Shown here one piece after another: positions 14,693-23,030 of a stretch of 39,068 nt of DNA. The stretch's first letter is position 1. Every line of letters begins with the position of its first letter. The stretch lies in the NCBI GenBank assembly GCA_021788645.1, contig JAJYKK010000026.1:1-39068 (forward strand), in the 5' to 3' direction. A program made the position numbers and the translations under genes. Source of the stretch: Pseudomonadota bacterium. Its GTDB lineage: Bacteria > Pseudomonadota > Gammaproteobacteria > Burkholderiales > JAKAFK01. The notes under the pieces were generated by a model, which was not told where the DNA came from, made no database searches, and saw only the letters and a list, made by a program, of their open reading frames with translations.

Positions 14693-17140
14693 TTACCGCG
14701 CGGCGCCGACGTCCTGGAGATCTTGGTGTTCGCGCGGGGCCGGCCACTCGAGGGGCTGCCATTCGGCGAGCGGCATGGCGGGCGCGACATGCCAGCCTTG
14801 GGCGAAGGCCACGCCCAGGCCGCGCAGCGCGCGCAGCGTCTCCTGGTTCTCGACGCATTCGGCGACGGTCTTGACGCCCATCACCTTGCCCACCCGCGCG
14901 ATGGCCTCGACCGTGGAGTAATCGATCCGGTCGCTCACCATGTCCTGCACGAAGCCGCCGTCGATCTTGAGGAAGTCGACCTTCAGGGTCTTCAGATAGG
15001 CAAACGAGCTCAGGCCGTTGCCGAAATCATCGAGCGCGAAACGACACCCGTAGCCGCGCAGGGTCGCCACAAAACGACCCGCATGGGTCATGTTGTTGAT
15101 GGCGGAGGTCTCGGTGATCTCGAAGCAGATGCGTCCCGGCGAGACGCCGCTTTGGGCGATCTGCTGAATGATCTCGTCTGCAAGCGCAGGATCACTCAAG
15201 GTCTGTCCCGACAGGTTGACGGTGATGCAAGGCTGCGAGCCCCGCCCTTGCCGGGCGCGCATGAACGCGAGGCTCTCGCGAACCACCCAGCGGTCGACGG
15301 CAGGCATGAGATTATAGCGTTCGGCCGCCGGCACGAAGGCGCCGGGCAGCACGAGCTGGTGCTCCTCGGTCTCCAGGCGGAGCAGAATCTCGTAATGCAC
15401 CTCTTCGCCGGGCTGGGCGGCGAGCGGCACGATGGGCTGGTAGTAAAGGCGCAGCCGCCCGTCGTCGATGGCGCGCGTGATGCGCGAGATCCATTGCATC
15501 TCGCCGTGGCGGCGCTGCAGCGCATCGTCTTGCGCATCATAGAGGTGGACGCGGTTTCGGCCCATTTCCTTGGCGGCATAGCACGCCATGTCGGCGGCGC
15601 TCATCGCGGCGCCGACCGATTCGGTTTCGCCCGAAAAGGGGACCAGACCGATGGAGGTGGTCACCTGAAAGACGCGGCCGTTCCAGCCAAAGCGCAGGTC
15701 TTGCACGTCGCGCCGCAGCCGCTCGCAAATCTCCGCCGCCCGATCGAGCGTGCAATGCGAGAACAGGATGGCCAACTCATCCCCCCCGAGTCGCGCCAAC
15801 AGGTCGGCTTCGCGGATGGCATGCCGCATCAGGGCCGCCAGCGTGCGCAGCAACTCGTCGCCGGCGGCGTGTCCGCTGGTGTCGTTGACCACCTTGAACT
15901 GGTCGAGATCGAGGAAGCACAGGACGTGCTGCGCCTCCTGGTCGTCCCGGGCGCAGGCCAGGACATGGGCGAGCCGCGCCTCGAACTCTCGCCGATTGCA
16001 AAGTCCGGTCAAGGCGTCGTGCGTCGCATGGTAGGCCAGTTGCTGCGACAGTTTGCGGTGGTCCGAGACGTCGCGAAACACCATGATCGTGCCGATGATC
16101 GCGCCCACGCGGTCGCGGATGGGCGCCGCCGAGCTGACGATAGCGATCTCTCCCCCGTCGCGGCGAACCAGCAGGCCCTGGGGGTCGCCCTGGACCACCT
16201 CGCCGTTGCCCAGGCACTGGGCGACGGGATTCTCGAGGGGGACGCGCGTCCCCTCGTGGATGAGGCACAAGGCCGCCGCGATCGGATGGCCGATCAGTCC
16301 CGCCTGCGTCCAGCCGGTCAGCGTCTCGGCGGCGGGATTGAGGTAATCGATGCGGCCTTGGGCGTCTGTCGTGACGACCGCATCGCCGATCGAATGCAAG
16401 GTGACCTCGGCGCGCTCCTTTTCGTCGAACAGGGCCGCCTCCGATTCCTGCACGCGGCGCAGCGCATCGGCCAGGGCGTTTTTCTGCTGGCTCAGATAAT
16501 CCAGCGAGTCATTGATGAAATGGCTCAGAAAGCCGAATTCGTCGTCGCGCGCGGCGTCGAACCGCAACGCCTCCTCGCCGGCGGAGATATCGCGCGCGGT
16601 ATACACCATCCGCATGAACGGCCTCGTCAGCAGGCGCTGCAGCACCCATTGCAGGATGAAGCCATAGGCGACGAAGAGGGTGCCCAGCGTGATGAGGAGA
16701 CGGTTGCGCCGCCGTGCGACGCGGGCGCCCGGGTCGGGGTAATACATGCGCAGCGCCACCGCTTCGCGCGCGAAGCGCGGACCGCGCTGCACGAGATAGG
16801 TGAACTGCCGGGCCTCCACGAACGCGCCGGGCGGAATGGTTCCGATGCGCGTGAGTCGGCGAGCGCGCAGCACGTCGATCGCCGGGATCGCGAATTGGCG
16901 CGAGATGAACGGCAGGACGGCCTCGGGCGCGAGGCCCGGGTGCCCGCTTGCCATCTGCTCCAGGCGCAGGGTCGCTCGGTCGCTGGTGGCAGCGTATCCC
17001 GCCAGCACACGATGCCGCAGCCCCTGGGATTCGATGACCGCGATGGCCAGCCCGATCACCACCAGGCCCCAGAACACCGTTCCGGCAATGCGCGTCGCCA
17101 GCGCCGCGCTCGGCGCCGGCGCGCCATGGGCAGGCCCCAT
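14693..17140 (-). CDS. membrane PAS-GGDEF-EAL cyclic-di-GMP protein
   Basis: An 815-residue bifunctional-type c-di-GMP protein. Order: membrane helix (about 17-36), a small periplasmic sensor (37-147), helix 2 (148-168), HAMP-like linker (170-225), PAS (240-365), GGDEF (366-540) and EAL (548-800). The cyclase motif is GGDEL (452-456), a one-residue variant, with an RxxD inhibitory site (READ) five residues before it. The EAL signature reads EIL (584-586). The other catalytic elements, NLSG, FEITET, LDDFGNG, LKIDG and AECVEN, are present, so phosphodiesterase activity is likely. Its ATG overlaps the upstream membrane gene as TGATG, giving translational coupling. Longer in-frame starts upstream would lie inside that gene and are not used. 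Confidence 0.88.
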   Translation of the reverse strand: MGPAHGAPAPSAALATRIAGTVFWGLVVIGLAIAVIESQGLRHRVLAGYAATSDRATLRLEQMASGHPGLAPEAVLPFISRQFAIPAIDVLRARRLTRIGTIPPGAFVEARQFTYLVQRGPRFAREAVALRMYYPDPGARVARRRNRLLITLGTLFVAYGFILQWVLQRLLTRPFMRMVYTARDISAGEEALRFDAARDDEFGFLSHFINDSLDYLSQQKNALADALRRVQESEAALFDEKERAEVTLHSIGDAVVTTDAQGRIDYLNPAAETLTGWTQAGLIGHPIAAALCLIHEGTRVPLENPVAQCLGNGEVVQGDPQGLLVRRDGGEIAIVSSAAPIRDRVGAIIGTIMVFRDVSDHRKLSQQLAYHATHDALTGLCNRREFEARLAHVLACARDDQEAQHVLCFLDLDQFKVVNDTSGHAAGDELLRTLAALMRHAIREADLLARLGGDELAILFSHCTLDRAAEICERLRRDVQDLRFGWNGRVFQVTTSIGLVPFSGETESVGAAMSAADMACYAAKEMGRNRVHLYDAQDDALQRRHGEMQWISRITRAIDDGRLRLYYQPIVPLAAQPGEEVHYEILLRLETEEHQLVLPGAFVPAAERYNLMPAVDRWVVRESLAFMRARQGRGSQPCITVNLSGQTLSDPALADEIIQQIAQSGVSPGRICFEITETSAINNMTHAGRFVATLRGYGCRFALDDFGNGLSSFAYLKTLKVDFLKIDGGFVQDMVSDRIDYSTVEAIARVGKVMGVKTVAECVENQETLRALRGLGVAFAQGWHVAPAMPLAEWQPLEWPAPREHQDLQDVGAAR

Positions 17141-17538
17141 CAGCGCAGCCCCATGCGTTGAAGCAGCATGAGGCCCGGGCACACGCCGCTGATGCCAGCG
17201 CCAGCGACCACGAATCCGACAAACCAGGCAAGAAACCAGAGATGCTTGAGGAAGAGAACGGAGACCAACACGGCCAGCCCCATGAGCAAGCGCCAGGCGC
17301 GTCCGGCATCGACCGATGCGCGGGGCAGGCGGCCTTCCACCCGCGCCGCGCGCCCGCCGCCGAGAAGCCACGACAGCAGGCTGCTGGAGCGGCGGTCAAG
17401 CAGCCCTTCGAGCAGCAAAACGGCCGCCACCCCGTAAAGGAGGCCCGGCCAGCTGAAGTAAAGTCCCAGGACAATCGCGCTGCCCGACAGAAACATGAAC
17501 AGCCGATCGCCCTTCGTCACGCCCCCGATGTTCTTCAT
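17140..17538 (-). CDS. small membrane protein with YgaP/DUF2892-like ends
   Basis: A 132-residue protein with about four hydrophobic helices (15-30, 33-46, 84-100 and 103-118). It starts MKNIGGVTKGDRLFMF and ends in GVCPGLMLLQRMG, both reminiscent of the DUF2892/YgaP transmembrane module, but with an inserted middle (47-82). The coupling with the GGDEF-EAL gene (TGATG) suggests the two act together, perhaps with this protein as a membrane partner of the sensor. Function is unknown. Confidence 0.65.
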   Translation of the reverse strand: MKNIGGVTKGDRLFMFLSGSAIVLGLYFSWPGLLYGVAAVLLLEGLLDRRSSSLLSWLLGGGRAARVEGRLPRASVDAGRAWRLLMGLAVLVSVLFLKHLWFLAWFVGFVVAGAGISGVCPGLMLLQRMGLR

Positions 17539-17598
17539 GACTTCTTATCCCGCCACGCGCGAACCCTGCAGCCACGAATTTATGCCTTTGTCAATGCG

Positions 17599-17604
17599 AT
17601 TATA
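17599..17604 (-). promoter_or_regulatory. -10 box upstream of the membrane protein/GGDEF-EAL operon
   Basis: Perfect TATAAT on the minus strand, about 60 bases before the ATG at 17538. No consensus -35 at 16-18 bases, so activator dependence is possible. Confidence 0.4.
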
Positions 17605-17652
17605 CACAAACGGGCGGCCGGTGCTTGCCTGTTGCCGCCGATGCCAGGGCCC

Positions 17653-18207
17653 TCACCCGCGGGATCGCCCTCCCTCCCCGCGATAGCACCAGTGCCAGGG
17701 TTCGTACGCATAGCCGTAGGCATTGTCGCGGGGGAAGGACAGGTGGAAGCCGTAGGTGCCGGCATGCGTACCCAGCCAGGCAAAGGCCTGGGTCCCCGCG
17801 AACGGTTCCTCGAAAGGGGGGCAGCCCGGTGTCGCGATGTCGACTGCGAGGCCGGTGTGGTGCTCGCTGTAGCCCGGCGGCGCGCTCACCTTCAGGATCT
17901 CGCTCAGGGCCTGGCCGGCTTCGATCTTGCGGCGGATGATCGAAGTCTGGCGGTCGAAGCTGCGAAAACCCGAGACCACGTGCAGCCCGAGCCCGGCTGC
18001 TTCCGCGGCCGCCTTCATGCGCCACCAGGCGGCCGCCGCCTCGGGCGCCAGGCTTTGCGCGCGCCCGTAAAGGTCCGTCTCGACCACCACGAGGTCAACC
18101 GCCTCGCCGCACACAGGCAGCCCGCGCGCCCGGATTTGCTCCATGGGCAAGCCCAACGCGGCCGCCGCGGCCGCGATGCGTGCCAGATAGTGAGCATCAG
18201 TTTCCAC
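17653..18207 (-). CDS. M15 family D-Ala-D-Ala carboxypeptidase-like metallopeptidase (VanY-type)
   Basis: Predicted zinc peptidase acting on peptidoglycan stem peptides. The zinc signature SEHHTGLAVD (SxHxxGxAxD) and the C-terminal EPWHW are present, along with VVSGFRSFDRQ, typical of the VanY/DD-carboxypeptidase M15B group. I chose the GTG at 18207 (184 residues) because GGAGGG precedes it by six bases; the longer frame starting at 18285 would overlap the upstream regulator gene and has no ribosome-binding site. No signal peptide is visible with this start, which is odd for a wall enzyme and may mean cytosolic murein-peptide processing. With mpl nearby, a recycling role is possible. Confidence 0.82.
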   Translation of the reverse strand: METDAHYLARIAAAAAALGLPMEQIRARGLPVCGEAVDLVVVETDLYGRAQSLAPEAAAAWWRMKAAAEAAGLGLHVVSGFRSFDRQTSIIRRKIEAGQALSEILKVSAPPGYSEHHTGLAVDIATPGCPPFEEPFAGTQAFAWLGTHAGTYGFHLSFPRDNAYGYAYEPWHWCYRGEGGRSRG

Positions 18208-18281
18208 CGCACCCCTCCATTGAAATGGCGCGCAGGGTCCGCCGCCGCGCTCCGGCGCCCCGGAGGGCGGCCCATGACCCC

Positions 18282-20207
18282 TCAACCGGCAACCAGACGC
18301 CGGAGCGCGGGAATGTCGCGCAACACGACGTGCTTGGTATGGACTCCGATCAGGGCGCTGTCCTGCAGGCGCGAGAATGCGCGGCTGACCGTCTCCATGG
18401 AAAATCCGAGGCAGGCGGCGATCTCCTCTCTCACCATGCTGAGATGAAGCTCCCGCGACGGCACGCCGTGAAGCACCATGCGCTCGTGCAGCTCAAGCAG
18501 GAATGCGGCCACTCGCTGCTCCGCGCGCAACGTGCCCAGGACCAGCATGAGCCGGTGGTGATTGCGGACTTGCCGGCTCATGAGCCGATGCAGGTTATGC
18601 TGCAGGGCGGCCATTCGCGACGCCTGCTCCTGCAGGCGCGCCAGCGCGATTTCGCAGACCTCGCTGTCCTCGAGGGCGACGCCATCGCATCCGTAAACGC
18701 CCCCGTCGATGCCGCTCACGCCCACCAGTTCCCCGGGCAGATGGAAGCCCAGCAGTTGCTCACGTCCGGAGGCGCTGACGAGACAGGTCTTCAAGGACCC
18801 CTTGCGCAACGCGAACAGACGCTCGCATGGTGCGTCGGCGCGAAACACCGCCTCGCCGCGGGCCACGCCATGGCGCCGCACGATGACCGCTTCCAGCCCA
18901 TCGAGCTCCCGGGAAGACAAACCCGTCGGCAGACAGTTGCGCGCATTGGCACAGGCCGCGCAACCGTGCGCCGTCGCCGACGCGTGTCGCGCGCCGGGCA
19001 GCTCTCGCAACGCGACCTGCCGCCCCTCATGGCCGTTTTGTTCGAGGCCGGTGGCCACCACGAACTCCGGATGGCCCGCCGCATCGAGAAGCGCCGTGTT
19101 GGACCATCGAAGCGAGCGGCGCTCGCCGTCCTTGGTTCGCCAGCGGTTCTCGAACGTGTTCGGAAACTGCCCCGCCAACAGGTTCGCGAAGGTCTGCTTG
19201 ACGCGGGCCACCTCGTTCGCCGGAATCAGCAGTTCCCAGACCGGCCTACCGAGGACTTCCGCAGCACTGAATCCGGTCAGCTTCTCGCATTCCCGGTTGA
19301 AACGCACGATACGACCCGCACGGTCAAGGACGACCACCAGGGCGCCCACGGTCTCCAGCACGGCCGCGCTGAAATTGCGCTCGCTCCTGAGCGCCTCCGT
19401 GGCCGCCCGCTGGCTCGTCACGTCGACCACGAATCCCGCGACGGCTTCCCGGTCTCCGCACGCCGCGCGTTCCCCATACGCGACCACATCGATCTCCTCG
19501 CCGTTGTTGCGCAGTCCGCGGAACGCCACGCGCAGTCGCTCGGCCGGGCGACTGAACGCCTGCGCGAGGCGGGCCTGGTCCTCCGCCACCGCAAGGTCTT
19601 CGATCGGAAGGTTCGTCAGCGCGTCGACCGCATAGCCGAACATTTCCGCGAGGCGGGGATTGGCATAGGCCAGGGCGCCGTCCGCCATGAGATAGACGCC
19701 CTTGAGCGAGTGCTCGATCAGGTGTCCGTCGTCGCTCTTCCCGTCAAGCCAGGTCTCCGGCGCCGCGGTGGCCAGTCGCCAGACGAGCGGTGACAGGCAT
19801 TCCGGCGCAGGGGTCCCAGGGCGATCCTTCGCACGGCGGCCATCAGGCGGGAACGGCTGCAATTCCTCCTTGATCGCCGCCAGTTGGTCAAGGCGCGCGC
19901 GCGACGCGTCGACCTTGGCGGCAAGCATCGCGCGCAGTTCTCCGCACACGCCCCGAGGATCCGCCCACGCCTGCAGGAGCAGCTCGATTTCGTTCGGGCT
20001 GAAGCCGGCCCCTTGCGCCTGCTTGAGGAGGTGGATGCGCCGGACGTCCTCTTCGCTATAGGTCCGCGGCTCCCCCAGCGGCGGCTTGTCCGGCTCGGTA
20101 AGCCAACCCCGGCGCTGAAATTCACGAATCGTGCCAACGCTCACTTCGGCTGTTCTCGCCACCTCGCCAATGGTGAGCCACTGGTCCTGCTCTTTGCCAG
20201 GCCGCAT
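18282..20207 (-). CDS. MerR-PAS-PAS-FNR fusion transcription regulator
   Basis: A 641-residue regulator with two DNA-binding modules. N terminus: a complete MerR-type unit (about 9-115), with winged helix LTIGEVARTAEVSVGTIREF, the RTYSEEDVRRI wing and a dimerising helix (98-117). Middle: two PAS domains (about 160-265 and 280-390). C terminus: an FNR/Crp module (about 410-640). It has C416-x2-C419-x5-C425 plus C518 in DSEVCEI, exactly the four [4Fe-4S] ligand positions of FNR. The recognition helix is METVSRAF (604-611), keeping the Glu605, Ser608 and Arg609 that FNR uses to read TTGA. The ATG at 20207 follows GAGGGA; a GTG 13 codons earlier is less likely. It is divergent from rpoS. Domain calls are firm; signals and targets are inferred. 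Confidence 0.9.
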   Translation of the reverse strand: MRPGKEQDQWLTIGEVARTAEVSVGTIREFQRRGWLTEPDKPPLGEPRTYSEEDVRRIHLLKQAQGAGFSPNEIELLLQAWADPRGVCGELRAMLAAKVDASRARLDQLAAIKEELQPFPPDGRRAKDRPGTPAPECLSPLVWRLATAAPETWLDGKSDDGHLIEHSLKGVYLMADGALAYANPRLAEMFGYAVDALTNLPIEDLAVAEDQARLAQAFSRPAERLRVAFRGLRNNGEEIDVVAYGERAACGDREAVAGFVVDVTSQRAATEALRSERNFSAAVLETVGALVVVLDRAGRIVRFNRECEKLTGFSAAEVLGRPVWELLIPANEVARVKQTFANLLAGQFPNTFENRWRTKDGERRSLRWSNTALLDAAGHPEFVVATGLEQNGHEGRQVALRELPGARHASATAHGCAACANARNCLPTGLSSRELDGLEAVIVRRHGVARGEAVFRADAPCERLFALRKGSLKTCLVSASGREQLLGFHLPGELVGVSGIDGGVYGCDGVALEDSEVCEIALARLQEQASRMAALQHNLHRLMSRQVRNHHRLMLVLGTLRAEQRVAAFLLELHERMVLHGVPSRELHLSMVREEIAACLGFSMETVSRAFSRLQDSALIGVHTKHVVLRDIPALRRLVAG

Positions 20208-20500
20208 CCCAGTTCCCTCAGAGGGGCGCGCCAAAGCGACTCCCACCCACCTGCTGCCAGGCGGAAGCCCGCTTCAGCGGCCGCACGCTGTTGTCGGCTG
20301 CACTGCATGCCGCGCGATCGCCAGCACACCGGGTAATGACTTTCTTGTAGGACGGATTTTCAGGCGATTATGCCACACCACCCAGCGGTTGGAGAATCTC
20401 GTGCGAGGCACCGGCACGCGCGGGTTGCGCGTAGGGAAGGCGGCCGGGACGGGCGTCGATGCCGGGGCGCCGGCCGCCCGCCACGGGATCGCGACGCGCA

Positions 20501-20529
20501 AATGTCAAATTATTGAAGAATTTGACATT
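20501..20529. promoter_or_regulatory. perfect 11-bp inverted repeat, possible MerR-type operator
   Basis: AATGTCAAATT (20501-20511), 7-base spacer, AATTTGACATT (20519-20529), all 11 bases matching. The long dyad is compatible with a MerR-family dimer site. On the minus strand the region also offers -35 TTGACG (20535-20530), 17 bases, then TAATTT (20512-20507), so the repeat may cover a promoter of the fusion regulator itself. Confidence 0.55.
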
Positions 20530-20535
20530 CGTCAA
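20522..20535. promoter_or_regulatory. FNR/FixK-like box TTGAC-N4-GTCAA
   Basis: TTGAC-ATTC-GTCAA has the 5-4-5 geometry of FNR-family sites (TTGA-N6-TCAA) and extends to TTTGAC/GTCAAA. The left half-site lies inside the right arm of the 11-bp repeat. The fusion regulator keeps the FNR residues that read TTGA, so self-control and control of rpoS are plausible. Confidence 0.55.
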
Positions 20536-20649
20536 AGAATCGCTGGTTTCGCTGGCGTATCGTGAACTTACACACAGCTTACACATCGTCATTTGCGCCG
20601 CACGGCGGCGGCAAACGGCACCCGGACCGAAGGTTAAAGGAGAATCGCT

Positions 20650-21597
20650 ATGGAGCAAGTCTATCAGGAAGACGCGGACCCGTCCCCGGACTGGAGCGCC
20701 GTTGAAGCCGCAGACGAGGAGGATGCGAGCAGCCTGGAGGAGGGGGGCACCTATTTTGTCGAGCCGGACGACGACATCACCCAGATGTATCTCAATGAGA
20801 TCGGGCATCAGCGGCTGCTCACGCCGAAGGAGGAGCATGCGCTGGCATGCCGGGCCCAGGAGGGCGACCAGGAAGCGCGCCAGGCGATGATCGAGCACAA
20901 CCTGCGTTTCGTGGTGAGCGTGGCGAAGAAGTATGTCAATCGGGGGCTCGACCTGCTGGACCTCATCGAGGAGGGGAACCTGGGCCTCATGCATGCCCTG
21001 GACAAGTTCGATCCCCAGCGCGGCTTCCGCTTCACCACCTACGCCAGTTGGTGGGTGCGGCAAAGCATCGAGCGGGCGATCATGAACTGCGGGCGCACCA
21101 TCCGCCTGCCGGTGCACATCATCAAGGAGCTCAATCTCTCCTTGCGCGCGCAGCGCCACCTGGAGCGCGAGGCGCATGACGGGCGCGATCCGACCGCCGA
21201 GGACGTGGCCCAGCTCTTGGGCAGGCCCGCCGAGGAGGTGCGCCGGATCCTATGGCTGTCGGAATCCATCACCTCCCTCGATGCGCCGATCACGCCCAAC
21301 AGCCCGGTATCCATCGCGGAGGCGGTGCCGGACGAGGACCGCGCCCCCGTCGAGGAAACCATCCAGTCCACCGAAGTGAGCGCGCACATCGCCCGCTGGC
21401 TGGATGGCCTGAGCAAGCGCCAGCGCTGGATCATCGAACGGCGTTTCGGGCTCAACGGCCACCCGCTATGCACCCTGGAGCAGTTGGCCAAGCGGCTCAA
21501 GCTCACGCGCGAGCGCATCCGCCAATTGCAGGAAGAGGCCCTGAAGGCATTGCGCGCCCACCTGCGCGAAGAAGACGTGGGCGCGCTCACCGACTGA
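20650..21597 (+). CDS. rpoS: RNA polymerase sigma factor RpoS
   Basis: The 315-residue protein has the group 2 sigma-70 layout: region 1.2 (DDITQMYLNEIGHQRLLTPKEE, about 38-59), region 2 with NLRFVVSVAKKYVNRGLDLLDLIEEGNLGLMHALDKFD and TTYASWWVRQSIERAIM, region 3 (LPVHIIKELN), and region 4 (LTRERIRQLQEEAL, about 288-301). The short acidic N terminus (1-37), the lack of the long region 1.1 of RpoD, and the NRGLDLLDLIEEGNLGL and IMNCGRTIRLPVHIIKELN blocks favour RpoS, the stationary-phase and stress sigma factor. Start at 20650 follows AAAGGAG. No nlpD lies upstream, unlike the usual rpoS context; here its upstream neighbour is a redox-type regulator. Confidence 0.85.
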   Translation: MEQVYQEDADPSPDWSAVEAADEEDASSLEEGGTYFVEPDDDITQMYLNEIGHQRLLTPKEEHALACRAQEGDQEARQAMIEHNLRFVVSVAKKYVNRGLDLLDLIEEGNLGLMHALDKFDPQRGFRFTTYASWWVRQSIERAIMNCGRTIRLPVHIIKELNLSLRAQRHLEREAHDGRDPTAEDVAQLLGRPAEEVRRILWLSESITSLDAPITPNSPVSIAEAVPDEDRAPVEETIQSTEVSAHIARWLDGLSKRQRWIIERRFGLNGHPLCTLEQLAKRLKLTRERIRQLQEEALKALRAHLREEDVGALTD

Positions 21598-21886
21598 GCG
21601 GGCCCCACCCACGGACCCATTCCCGGTCGAGAGGAGGTCGCCTTTCGAGGCGCATGCCAGGGGATCGGCCCCGTGGGCCGCCCCCCCCGCTCGAACGCGG
21701 ACCTCGGGTCGATCGAATCCGGCTGGACGAACGGTCGAAGCGGCATGCATCCTCATGCCGCCGAGGCCGGGTCGCCCTGCCGCCACGTTTCCCCGTTCAT
21801 CTCCCGTTCAGTTTCGGGCGCATAGGATACGCGTCAGGATCCCCGTTGCGGGGTCGTCCGCCCGACCAACCGACAGGAGCATTGCC

Positions 21887-22405
21887 ATGACTACCCGCCA
21901 CAACAAAGCAGCCATCGCGCTGGGCCTCTCGCTCGCACTCGCTCTCGGCGCGCGCATCGCGGCCGCGAACGATTACCTGGCTTACGCGCGCGTGCTGGAC
22001 GTCACGCCGCAATACCAGCGCGTCGACAACCCGCGCGTGGAATGCCGAACCGAATACGCACCGGCCAGCCCTTCGCCCGCACCGCGCGCGATCGGCGGCT
22101 CCATCCTGGGAGGGATCGCCGGAGCCCTTCTAGGCAATCAGGTCGGGCAGGGCAACGGCCGCACCGCCGCAACCGCCGCCGGGGCGATCACCGGCGCCAT
22201 CGTCGGTGATCGGCTGCAGAATCGGCCAGCCGCCGCCGGCTATGGCGCCGAACCGGTGCGCCGTTGCGCACAAGTCGATCACTGGGCTCGCCAGTTGGCG
22301 GGCTATCGCGTCCACTACGCCTACGCCGGCCGGACCTTCGTGGCCACCGTACCGAACGAGCCCGGCGAACGGATAGCGGTGCAAGTCTCCGTCAACCCGT
22401 ATTAG
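21887..22405 (+). CDS. glycine zipper 2TM domain envelope protein
   Basis: A 172-residue protein with a signal peptide (about 1-27, ending ARIAAAN). A Gly-rich membrane-inserting segment follows: IGGSILGGIAGALLGNQVGQGNGRTAATAAGAITGAIVGDRL (about 65-106, split here by its GxxxG spacing), the glycine zipper 2TM pattern of outer-membrane lipoprotein SlyB/Rcp-like families. The C-terminal half (RRCAQVDHWARQLAGYRVHYAYAG) is a small beta-rich domain typical of these proteins. There is no lipobox Cys at the signal peptide end. The start at 21887 follows CAGGAG. Such proteins are thought to support outer-membrane integrity and stress response; it lies just upstream of a PepSY/PhoPQ-like group. Confidence 0.75.
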   Translation: MTTRHNKAAIALGLSLALALGARIAAANDYLAYARVLDVTPQYQRVDNPRVECRTEYAPASPSPAPRAIGGSILGGIAGALLGNQVGQGNGRTAATAAGAITGAIVGDRLQNRPAAAGYGAEPVRRCAQVDHWARQLAGYRVHYAYAGRTFVATVPNEPGERIAVQVSVNPY

Positions 22406-22554
22406 GACATGCCTTCCGGCTGCGGGCGCCGGCCCTCGGACAAGCGCCGGTTGCTTAGCCGGGTCGGTTGTGATGAGATAGGCGCTTCAGGCACCGCGCA
22501 TCGTGTCGCGGACGGCCGACGACATGCCACTTGAGCCACCTTAAGGAGACCCCG

Positions 22555-22914
22555 ATGAGCACCCCCACGCGCCCCGCGCTGCCGCCCAGGCGAGAGCCGC
22601 GCGGCTTCGGCTACCTGCTGCGGGCGATGGGGGGGCTCCTGGTCATGCTCCTTGCGGCGCAAAGCGGCCTTGCCCAGTGGCAGCCGTCTGGCGGCCCGCG
22701 CGAGCATGGGGTGCGGCGCGGCGCACCGGCGGCACGAAGCCGCATCACCCTCGGCCAAGCCATGCAGCGGATCGAGGCGCAAACGGGCGGGCGTGTCGTC
22801 AACGCGACGCAGGTTTCCGAGTATGGGCACGCAGTCTATCGCATCAAAGTGCTCACGCGCGAGGGCGAGGTTCGAACCTACCAAGTCGATGCCCGGACGG
22901 GCGCGATCCAGTGA
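22555..22914 (+). CDS. PepSY domain protein
   Basis: A 119-residue exported protein with a basic N terminus, a hydrophobic segment (about 20-40, ending GLAQ) and one PepSY domain (about 63-119; ITLGQAMQRIEAQTGGRVVNA, then YRIKVLTREGEVRTYQVDARTGAI). The ATG at 22555 is preferred to the in-frame ATG at 22531 because AAGGAG lies 7 bases before it. It precedes a two-component system by about 116 bases on the same strand; PepSY proteins often accompany PhoPQ-like systems and may modulate the sensor or a protease in the periplasm. Confidence 0.78.
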   Translation: MSTPTRPALPPRREPRGFGYLLRAMGGLLVMLLAAQSGLAQWQPSGGPREHGVRRGAPAARSRITLGQAMQRIEAQTGGRVVNATQVSEYGHAVYRIKVLTREGEVRTYQVDARTGAIQ

Positions 22915-23030
22915 GGATGGTCCCTCACGGTCATAAGCCCGCCGGATCAAGATGCCCCTCGGCGTCGAGGCGATCCTAGCGGCTCCCGCGCAGCCTTGCA
23001 AACCGCCGCCCTGCTCTGTTGGAACCCGCC

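Larger units (their letters stand above)
20208..20649. other. divergent regulatory region between the MerR-PAS-FNR gene and rpoS
   Basis: 442 bases without a gene. It contains an extended -10-like TGG-CATAAT on the minus strand near 20366-20374, the overlapping palindromes at 20501-20536, and an AT-richer rpoS-proximal part with two TTACACA repeats (about 20568-20585). The rpoS ribosome-binding site AAAGGAG is at 20636-20642. The length and two palindromes point to complex control of both genes. Confidence 0.6.

Noticed and set aside
14594..17161. An 855-residue plus-strand open frame opposite the GGDEF-EAL gene
   Set aside because: It mirrors a real gene on the other strand in GC-rich DNA. 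Its product is rich in His/Arg/Gly with no domain, and it has no ribosome-binding site.
18207..18285. The longer start of the M15 peptidase at 18285
   Set aside because: It would overlap the end of the upstream regulator and lacks a ribosome-binding site, while the GTG at 18207 has GGAGGG at good spacing.
18180..19793. A 537-residue plus-strand frame opposite the fusion regulator
   Set aside because: Shadow frame with no ribosome-binding site or domain.
20522..20550. TTGACA at 20522 as the -35 of an rpoS promoter
   Set aside because: The sequence 16-18 bases downstream (GGTTTC region) is not -10-like. The hexamer is better explained as part of the palindromes.
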